Shown here: piece after piece, positions 26,085 to 33,186 of the stretch
How the letters are laid out: each line of letters opens with the position of its first letter
How positions within the stretch are numbered: position 1 is the first letter of the stretch
Assembly (NCBI GenBank): GCA_902785855.1
Contig: CADAAJ010000005.1
Location: forward strand, 1-39,829
Reading direction: 5' to 3'
Length of the DNA: 39,829 nt
Source: an uncultured Methanobrevibacter sp.
GTDB lineage: Archaea; Methanobacteriota; Methanobacteria; Methanobacteriales; Methanobacteriaceae
Made by a program: the position numbers and the translations under genes
Notes under the pieces: generated by a model
Seen by the model: only the letters and a program-made list of their open reading frames with translations
Told to the model about the DNA's origin: nothing
Database searches by the model: none

Positions 26085-27968
26085 TTAGAAAATATTTTTA
26101 ATTTTATCTACCAAACGGACGATTTTTCTTGATCTGAATTCTTTTACTTGATTTTTAAGTTCTGAAATTTCCTGGTTTAATTTATCATTTTCCTTATTCA
26201 ACAAGTATAACTCACAACCATGATTTATAATAAAGTTTCGAATTAATATCTTATTTCTACCATTATTAATCTTTATTTTAGAGTTATTAGTGAAAAACTC
26301 ATAGTTTCTATTTAATTTTATAGAATTTAATGAATCATGTGAATTCAGTTCCCATTTTTTAATAGGTTTGATACATATATCATCATAATTTATTGAAAAT
26401 TTATTATTTTCAACTTTATATGTAATTTCAGATAAATCAATGAAGTTTTTAATGAATACTTCATTAATCGGTTTTTCAGATTCAAATTCAAAGTTAAATG
26501 TATTGTCTTTAAAGGTAATATCTGTTATAGTTATTTCATTATCATCTTTACTGACATAATCGATTTTTAATTTTCTGTTAACAGTTGTATGTAATTCAAC
26601 ATCAAAATTATCAAAACGTAAACATTTCCTTTTAAAGTTTCTTAAATATGATTCTTTTACAAATTCAGATGTTTTATAAACTACTTTAATAGATAAAGAG
26701 GTTTTATCTTTAATTAATGAAATTGGTATTTTGAATTGATTATCTGTAACTTCAAGTTGCTTCGAATAATTTTTACCAACCAGATATACTTCACTTTCAT
26801 GAGGCCAATCAGGTGAAAGGTAATTTACATGTTCACTAAAATCAACAGCAATATTATTTCCATCAACTTCCACATTTTCCAGATTGGCTCTAAATTCCTC
26901 ATCAACTGCATCTTTTGTAAAATCAATATCATTTAGATATTTTTTATCAATATCTATTTCAATATTTGGGTTTTCTTTAAGTTCATCTTCAAGATATGTA
27001 AATGCTAAAAGAGAATCAATGTCTTTGTTTTTAACCATTTCATAAACAATTGTTTTATATGTATTTAAATCATTTTTTAAATCATCAGGAATTAAATTTA
27101 AAATACTTATTGTATCCTCAATTAGTTTTGAGTAATATTTTTCAGGATAATTTCTTATCTTATAAAGTGATGTTCTTAAATCATGATTTAGCCATTTGGA
27201 ATAAATCATATTACGCATATCATCACTTACACTACACTCATCCATCAGTTCATCAAATAACCTAAGAATTTCAAGACGGTCTTTGAAGTTCCTTACATCT
27301 TCATGTTCCTGTGTAACTGAAAGAGTTGCAACTCTAAGTCTCCAGTAATAAAACGCATCATGGCTAAAACCAATTGAATCAGCATACATATATGATTTAA
27401 ATGAAAATAATAAATCTTCATAAAAGATATTCTTATCTGAAAAAGTAATATCATTCTTTTCAAGAAATTCTCTTTTGAATAATTTATTGCAGCAAATTGT
27501 ATCCCAGATTAGTGAAGGATATTCTTTAAATGTAAATGATTTAATATCATGTGGAAAATCCTTAAATGCATTTTTAAATAAAATATTTTCCCATACATTA
27601 TATTCAGCGAATTTTAAAACATTACCTACAATAAAATCATTTTCCGGATTGAAATTATATAATTTTTCATATGCATCAGGTGTTATAAAGTCATCTGCAT
27701 CTAAGAAATGAATATATTCTCCTTTAGCTTTTTTCAAACCAAAGTTTCTGGCAACCCCCTGACCTTCATTTTCTTTGTGAAAAGCATAGAAATTATCATA
27801 ATCCAGAGCATATTTTTCAATAATATATCTTGAATTATCAGTTGAACCATCATCAATCATTAAAACTTCAATATCATCTATAATTGTCTGATTTAATAAT
27901 GAATTTAATGTTTCTTCTATAAAGTTTTCAACATTATATAAAGGTATAATAACTGATATTTTAACCAT
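26085..27968 (-). CDS. GT2 glycosyltransferase with large C-terminal beta-rich region
   Basis: 627 residues, about twice the usual GT2 length. Residues 1-230 are the GT-A domain (VKISVIIPLYNVENFI, MIDDGSTDNSR, and HFLDADDFIT as metal site). Residues 235-345 are helical. Residues about 355-565 are beta-rich (VDGNNIAVDFSEHV, EVYLVGKNYSKQLEV, LSIKVVYKTSEF, FDVELHTTVNRKLKIDYV), probably one or two Ig-like or jelly-roll modules such as those that link wall-teichoic-acid glycosyltransferases into oligomers. A coiled coil (590-612) and basic end RKIVRLVDKIKNIF finish the protein. It sits 8 bases after the GT2-TagF gene and just before another GT2. The role of the beta region is inferred. Confidence 0.85.
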   Translation of the reverse strand: MVKISVIIPLYNVENFIEETLNSLLNQTIIDDIEVLMIDDGSTDNSRYIIEKYALDYDNFYAFHKENEGQGVARNFGLKKAKGEYIHFLDADDFITPDAYEKLYNFNPENDFIVGNVLKFAEYNVWENILFKNAFKDFPHDIKSFTFKEYPSLIWDTICCNKLFKREFLEKNDITFSDKNIFYEDLLFSFKSYMYADSIGFSHDAFYYWRLRVATLSVTQEHEDVRNFKDRLEILRLFDELMDECSVSDDMRNMIYSKWLNHDLRTSLYKIRNYPEKYYSKLIEDTISILNLIPDDLKNDLNTYKTIVYEMVKNKDIDSLLAFTYLEDELKENPNIEIDIDKKYLNDIDFTKDAVDEEFRANLENVEVDGNNIAVDFSEHVNYLSPDWPHESEVYLVGKNYSKQLEVTDNQFKIPISLIKDKTSLSIKVVYKTSEFVKESYLRNFKRKCLRFDNFDVELHTTVNRKLKIDYVSKDDNEITITDITFKDNTFNFEFESEKPINEVFIKNFIDLSEITYKVENNKFSINYDDICIKPIKKWELNSHDSLNSIKLNRNYEFFTNNSKIKINNGRNKILIRNFIINHGCELYLLNKENDKLNQEISELKNQVKEFRSRKIVRLVDKIKNIF

Positions 27969-27976
27969 ATAACGAC

Positions 27977-30163
27977 CTATTTTCTAATTTCATCTATTAT
28001 TCTTTTTGATGCATTTCCATCTTCAATACTACAGAATCTTTCATAGAATGCATCATATTTCTCCTGATATTCTTCTTTAATGGAATCAATATTTTTAATT
28101 GAATCTATTACTTCATCAGTTGTTTTTAAAAGAGGTCCTGGGACTTCTGAGTGAATGTCTATGTAAAAACCTCTTAAAACATTTTCATATTTATCTAAAT
28201 CATAAGTGTAGTATAAAATTGGTCTTTTAAGATTTGCAAAGTCGAAAAATACACTTGAATAATCTGTAATAAGCATATCACTGATTAAATATAACTCTGC
28301 AATATCATCATACTTACTTACATCATATGCAAATCCTTTATAAGGACCTAAATCAAGGCGATCTGAGACAAAGTAATGGGTTCTAACCAATAAAATATAT
28401 TCATCACCAACAGCTTTCTGCATTTGCTCCAAGTTTAGTTTTAACTCGAAATGCATTTGAGCTGCATCATAATATTCATCATCTCTCCATGTAGGAGCAT
28501 ATAATATAATTTTTTTATCATGAGGTAAATTTAAATCTTCTTTTATCTTTTTTACATCACTTTCAGTTGCATTATATAAAATATCATTTCTAGGATAACC
28601 TGTTTCTAAAATCTTACCTTCATAACCAAATGCACTTTTTAAAATCTCTGTTGTATAGTGATTTGGTGAAATTAAGTAATCCCATTCCTTTGCAACTTTG
28701 ATGTATGATTTTTTGATATTTGGATCTCTTGTGTATACATTACCAATATCCAATCCTAATTTTTTAATTGGAGTTCCATGCCAGGTTGATATGATAACCT
28801 GACTATCCCTTTTATGTAATCTTGAAGCCTGTCTTCCATTTACAACCCAATATTTGGATCTTGCCAATTCTTTATAATATTCTAGAGAAAATCTTTTTAC
28901 TTTTTTAGGATTTCCAGGTATTTTAACACTTTTATCATTAATTACCCATACAAAATCAAATTCATCAGAGAAATTTTCATAAAGATACTCGTAAATATAT
29001 TTTGGACTGTCAGAGTAGAATTTACCTAAAAAACTTTCAAATATAAATTGTTTTTTATTTATAGGTTTTCTGTTGTAATGTCTAAAGTAGATGAATGTTT
29101 TAAATCTCCATCTTTTTCTCAATATCCTTTTAGTCTTTTTAAGGTTAATTCTGAATTTAATATATCTTTTTAATTTTTTAATATCGTTATTCTGTAGTGC
29201 TTTAATTTCTCTTTTTTCAAGAAATGAGTATCCATCCATATTAAAATCTTTTGAAATCTTCTGCATTACAGGGTAATTAGCACCCCTCCAGTTTTCATCA
29301 GGACTGCTTAAAAAGTTAGGAGAAAATACTCTGAAATAATAAGTTATAAAAGACCTTGCCATTTCTTCTTTAAGATCATTGTATTTATCCTGTGGATTTT
29401 CATTTAACTTGTCTATTACATCCAATACATTATAGTAAGCTTGTGAGTATTCTAAAAACGGATCATCTAAAGGTTCCTGATTTAGAGAAGTTAAATTAAT
29501 TGGGTCATCTCTAGCTCTTTTTGCATAAAGAGAATTTTCAACCCCAATTAAAGAATTTAAATTATCAATAATTGATGTGATAAAGTAATAATCTGAGAAA
29601 TATCTTTCATTTTCATCAAATCTCACATCCCCAATTTTATCTCTTTTAATTAATGAATGTAAGACTGATAATATTTCTTTTCTATTTGTTTTTCTACCAA
29701 CAAGCAGTTCCATAGAATAATGAACATCAGTGAAATCTTCCTGAAGTAAAGGAAGTCTTTTACCCTCTTCAAAAGTTTCTCCAAAACGCTCTTTAATAAA
29801 AGGTGTGGAATATCTCTCACCATTAATAAAATCAGCATTAGTTTCTTTAGCTTTTTTAACTAATTTATCAAGAGCATCTTCATATAAATAATCATCACTA
29901 TCTATGAAATAAATATAATCTCCCTGAGCAATATCTAAAGCTTCATTACGAGCTTTACTAACCCCCAACCTTTCAGGAAAACTTTTAGTAATAATATTTA
30001 AATTATCATATTGTTTTAATAAATCAGTAACATCTTCCATTTCACCGTTGAGTATGAGAATAATTTCACTGTCATCAATATTTTGTTCTGATAAACTGTC
30101 CAGACAGTCTTTTAAATATCTCTCGACAGTATCAAAGGGAATTATAATACTTAAAAAAGTCAT
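27977..30163 (-). CDS. GT2 - TagF-like glycerophosphotransferase fusion
   Basis: 728 residues. Residues 1-230: GT2 domain (LSIIIPFDTVERYLKD, GVSKARNEALDIAQGDYIYFIDSDDYL). Residues about 330-728: CDP-glycerol glycerophosphotransferase (TagF/TagB) domain with IISTWHGTPIKKLG, SPNHYTTEIL, ETGYPRND, ILYAPTWRDDEYY, and MLITDYSSVFFDFANLKRPILYY. TagF-type enzymes move a polyol phosphate (glycerol or ribitol) from its CDP form to a lipid-linked chain. The polyol here is unknown and no cytidylyltransferase gene is in the window. The start is the ATG at 30161-30163, five bases after AGGTG; a longer frame reaching 30226 would overlap the upstream LicD gene without a better site. Gap to LicD is 16 bases. 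Confidence 0.9.
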   Translation of the reverse strand: MTFLSIIIPFDTVERYLKDCLDSLSEQNIDDSEIILILNGEMEDVTDLLKQYDNLNIITKSFPERLGVSKARNEALDIAQGDYIYFIDSDDYLYEDALDKLVKKAKETNADFINGERYSTPFIKERFGETFEEGKRLPLLQEDFTDVHYSMELLVGRKTNRKEILSVLHSLIKRDKIGDVRFDENERYFSDYYFITSIIDNLNSLIGVENSLYAKRARDDPINLTSLNQEPLDDPFLEYSQAYYNVLDVIDKLNENPQDKYNDLKEEMARSFITYYFRVFSPNFLSSPDENWRGANYPVMQKISKDFNMDGYSFLEKREIKALQNNDIKKLKRYIKFRINLKKTKRILRKRWRFKTFIYFRHYNRKPINKKQFIFESFLGKFYSDSPKYIYEYLYENFSDEFDFVWVINDKSVKIPGNPKKVKRFSLEYYKELARSKYWVVNGRQASRLHKRDSQVIISTWHGTPIKKLGLDIGNVYTRDPNIKKSYIKVAKEWDYLISPNHYTTEILKSAFGYEGKILETGYPRNDILYNATESDVKKIKEDLNLPHDKKIILYAPTWRDDEYYDAAQMHFELKLNLEQMQKAVGDEYILLVRTHYFVSDRLDLGPYKGFAYDVSKYDDIAELYLISDMLITDYSSVFFDFANLKRPILYYTYDLDKYENVLRGFYIDIHSEVPGPLLKTTDEVIDSIKNIDSIKEEYQEKYDAFYERFCSIEDGNASKRIIDEIRK

Positions 30164-30179
30164 TGTAACACCTAGGAGT

Positions 30180-31148
30180 TTAATAATTTTTATTTGCTTT
30201 AACCAGCATGTCAATAGCTTCGTCAAGCATTTCTAATATATTTAATTCTTTTCTAAATCGATTTAATCTACCATGGTCTCTGATTTTTCTTGGTATTTGC
30301 ATATAATTATTACCGTAAATATCTTTAATATAAGAAATAAAGTCTTTAGGAGCTTTAAAGTCATATGGACCAAATGGTATTGTAGTTAGTGGGAAAACCT
30401 GATTTGTTGGAATTACTTTAAAAGGATATACTGAAAATTGTCTTAAGTTTCCACGTGCATTTTCCAAACCCGGAATAAAATACTCATCCTCTTGTTCGGT
30501 TAAGTTAAATTCTTCATAAAACTTTTTCAACATTTTTTTAAGTTTGTATTCATCAGGATTGTGATAATATTCTTCAAGAAATGCATTATATTTACTTTCG
30601 ATGTTTTTTCCTTTATAATTATTAACATAATCATATGGGAAAAAGTCAATACCAATAAATTTTCCCTTAACATCAGGATGTTTATATGACAGCTGATACC
30701 ATCTTTTTGATTTGAGATTATGTTTATCAACTTTGATTTTTGCAACTAAATTAGTTAAGTTATTTTGTTCTAATTCAGAAGGTAATATTTCAATTAATTT
30801 ATTATAATCACTTCTAAGCATTCCAACATCTAAATCATCATCCCATGGAATAAATCCCCCGTGTCTAATTGCTCCAAGTAATGTACCATAATCTATCCAA
30901 TATTCTATATTGTGTTTTTTACATACATTATCAAAAAACTTAAGCAGTTCATAGGATAACTTTCTCATTTTTTTTAAAAAAGTAGTTGGTTGGAGATCAT
31001 AGAATATGTAAATATTGTTTAAATATTCATGGTGTGTTTCCACAATCCTTTTTAATCTCTCAAATTCTGCTCTAGTAACGAATTCTTCAGGATTTATTTC
31101 AATTTCCTCCTCCACAGAATCCTTTTTAAACAAATTAGTGAAATCCAT
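30180..31148 (-). CDS. LicD family phosphotransferase, paralogue 1
   Basis: 322 residues. The LicD/nucleotidyltransferase-like core is at 86-110: DYGTLLGAIRHGGFIPWDDD. LicD proteins attach phosphocholine or another phospho-group to glycans, using a CDP-linked donor. It shares with its two neighbours an N-terminal region of about 60 residues (EYLNNIYIFY) and the end (IPRKIRDHGRLNRFR), so the three are tandem duplicates. AGGTG lies 7 bases before the ATG. Distance to paralogue 2 is 57 bases, with AT-rich sequence that could hold another promoter. The transferred group is not known. Confidence 0.9.
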   Translation of the reverse strand: MDFTNLFKKDSVEEEIEINPEEFVTRAEFERLKRIVETHHEYLNNIYIFYDLQPTTFLKKMRKLSYELLKFFDNVCKKHNIEYWIDYGTLLGAIRHGGFIPWDDDLDVGMLRSDYNKLIEILPSELEQNNLTNLVAKIKVDKHNLKSKRWYQLSYKHPDVKGKFIGIDFFPYDYVNNYKGKNIESKYNAFLEEYYHNPDEYKLKKMLKKFYEEFNLTEQEDEYFIPGLENARGNLRQFSVYPFKVIPTNQVFPLTTIPFGPYDFKAPKDFISYIKDIYGNNYMQIPRKIRDHGRLNRFRKELNILEMLDEAIDMLVKANKNY

Positions 31149-31205
31149 ATATAAACACCTAATGTTTTAAATATTTATCTTTTTATTTATTTAAAATTTT
31201 ACTTT

Positions 31206-32150
31206 TTATTCAAAATTTACATTTGCCTCATGAAACATTTCATTTGCTTCCCTTAGCATTTCCATAATATTTTCCTGTTTTCTGTATCTGTTCAAACGTC
31301 CATGATCACGTATTTTTTTAGGTATTTCCATATATCTGTTTCCATAGACATGTCTTAAATAATCATCCCAGTTTGAAGGAACCGGTAACTCTAAAGGTCC
31401 GAATGGAAGTTTTTGAAGTGGAAGAAGGTTATCTGTTCTTAAAATTGAAAATTTATAAATATTCATACTTCCACGAACATCTTCAACAGCAGGTATATAA
31501 AACTCTGTTTCATCCAAACTCAAACCTAACTCATTCTGTAGAAAATCATAAGCTTCATGGATGTTTAATCCTTCAGTTCTTTTGTTGAAAAAATCAGCTC
31601 TTGCCTGATAGAATTTTTCTTCAAAACCTTCCAGGTCTCTGTCAATAAAATCATGAGGAAAAACATCTATACCAATGAATTTTCCCTTGAAATTTGAATG
31701 TCTGAAATTAAACTGAAACCATCTTTGAGATACTCTGTCGTGTTTATCTATTTTAAAAGCACAGTCAACATTTACAAGACCATTATTGTCAATTTCATCC
31801 TGAAATATATCAACCAATTTAAGATAATCTCTTCTAAGCATACCGACATCCAAATCATCATCCCACGGGATAAATCCTCCATGTCTTACAGCTCCAAGAA
31901 GTGTTCCGTAATCAAGCCAGTATTGGAGGTTGTGTTTTTCACATACTTTATTAAAAAAGGTCATAAGCTCATAGGATAATTTTCTCATCTCAACTGTAAA
32001 GCTGGATTCTTCAAACTCATGGAATATATAGATATTATTTAAAAATTCCTGATGGGTGTTTACAAGCCTGTTTAAACTGTTAAATTCCTGACGTGTTGGA
32101 AAATCCATGTTTTCTTTTTCATTGTCTTTTTTTCTATTAAAAAAACCCAT
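31206..32150 (-). CDS. LicD family phosphotransferase, paralogue 2
   Basis: 314 residues with an intact core (DYGTLLGAVRHGGFIPWDDD, near residues 80-98) and the same N-terminal (HQEFLNNIYIFHEF) and C-terminal (RDHGRLNRYR) segments as the other two. The start is the ATG at 32148-32150 (MGFFNRKK), because the upstream GTGAT (32155-32159) fits as ribosome binding site. A GTG start at 32159 would reuse that site as a codon. The site overlaps the stop codon of paralogue 3, so translation is likely coupled. Confidence 0.9.
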   Translation of the reverse strand: MGFFNRKKDNEKENMDFPTRQEFNSLNRLVNTHQEFLNNIYIFHEFEESSFTVEMRKLSYELMTFFNKVCEKHNLQYWLDYGTLLGAVRHGGFIPWDDDLDVGMLRRDYLKLVDIFQDEIDNNGLVNVDCAFKIDKHDRVSQRWFQFNFRHSNFKGKFIGIDVFPHDFIDRDLEGFEEKFYQARADFFNKRTEGLNIHEAYDFLQNELGLSLDETEFYIPAVEDVRGSMNIYKFSILRTDNLLPLQKLPFGPLELPVPSNWDDYLRHVYGNRYMEIPKKIRDHGRLNRYRKQENIMEMLREANEMFHEANVNFE

Positions 32151-32155
32151 AAATA

Positions 32156-33094
32156 TCACTTGAAATTATTATTTGTATTTTCTAAATCCTTACTTGCCTT
32201 TTCAAAGATTTCCTCAATGTTTTCAACATCCCTATATCTGTTGAGCCTTCCGTGATCTCTCATCTTTTTTGGAATTTTCATGAAACTTTTACCATAAATA
32301 TCTCTTAAAAATAAGTTTGAATCTCTTGGTGCCGGATGTGAGTATTTTCCAAATTGTAAAGTCTGGAAAGGATAGAGATTATCACTTTCAAGAATGTTAA
32401 ATGAAAATATATTCATTTTACCATGAACGCTTTCAACACCTGCAACATATTGGGGAGTTTTCTCCATTGAAAGATTTAATTCTTCATAAAGTTTATCAAC
32501 AGCATCTTTAAAATCATCATTTTTATCTCTTCTTTTGTAGAAATTCTGACGTGCCTGATAATACCTATCTTCAAATGATTCATCCACTTCATTTACATAA
32601 TCAAATGGAAAAACATCAATTCCCAATACTTTTCCTTTTAAATCAGGATGATGGTAGTTTATCTGGAACCATCTTTTTGATACTTTATCACGTTTATCAA
32701 TTTTAAATGCACAGCTAACATTAGTAGCGTTATTGAGATTGATTTCTTCTTCAAATACTTCAACTAGCTTTATGTAATCTGCTCTCATCATCCCAACATC
32801 TAAATCATCATCCCACGGAACAAAGTCTTCGTGTCTTACAGCACCTAAAAGAATTCCATAGCAAAGCCAATAGTCTAAATTGTGCTTTTTACAGACATTA
32901 TCAAAAAACCTCATCAGTTCATAGGACAAATCCCTTAAATTTTTTAAAAAAGGAGTTGGATTTAATTTATAAAATATATAAAGATTATTTAGATACTCTT
33001 GCTGATTTTTAACAATCTGTTTTAAATGTTCATAATCACTACGAGGTATTAAATCTTCTTTTTTAACTTTATTTTCTGGCTTATCAAAAAACAT
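32156..33094 (-). CDS. LicD family phosphotransferase, paralogue 3 (altered core motif)
   Basis: 312 residues and clearly the same family, with EYLNNLYIFYKL, the acidic VPWDDDLDVGM and RDHGRLNRYR. The core motif differs from the other two: WLCYGILLGAVRHEDF replaces W(L/I)DYGTLLGA(V/I)RHGGF, so the Thr of GTLLG is Ile and the Asp before Tyr is Cys. The three Asp of WDDD are kept. It could have a changed substrate or be less active. The start is the ATG at 33092-33094, four to five bases after GGTGT; an ATG at 33106 includes that site within the frame. First gene of its transcription unit, with a strong TATA box upstream. Confidence 0.87.
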   Translation of the reverse strand: MFFDKPENKVKKEDLIPRSDYEHLKQIVKNQQEYLNNLYIFYKLNPTPFLKNLRDLSYELMRFFDNVCKKHNLDYWLCYGILLGAVRHEDFVPWDDDLDVGMMRADYIKLVEVFEEEINLNNATNVSCAFKIDKRDKVSKRWFQINYHHPDLKGKVLGIDVFPFDYVNEVDESFEDRYYQARQNFYKRRDKNDDFKDAVDKLYEELNLSMEKTPQYVAGVESVHGKMNIFSFNILESDNLYPFQTLQFGKYSHPAPRDSNLFLRDIYGKSFMKIPKKMRDHGRLNRYRDVENIEEIFEKASKDLENTNNNFK

Positions 33095-33134
33095 TTTAAC
33101 ACCCATTATTATGTTATAAATATATTTACAACCC

Positions 33135-33143
33135 TATATAAAA
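33135..33143 (-). promoter_or_regulatory. TATA box of the LicD / GT2-TagF operon
   Basis: Minus strand reads TTTTATATA, 41-49 bases before the ATG at 33094, implying a leader of about 15 bases. It separates the LicD operon from the upstream fusion gene, whose end at 33187 is followed by a T-run (CTTTTTTTATATA). Confidence 0.55.
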
Positions 33144-33186
33144 GTTAAGTGAAAAATTTTAATTTAAAATTTGTATATAAAAAAAG

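Noticed and set aside
30180-33094. Repeated DNA in the LicD region as a possible mobile or direct-repeat array
   Set aside because: The similarity follows the reading frames and is highest at catalytic codons, so it reflects gene duplication rather than a repeat element.
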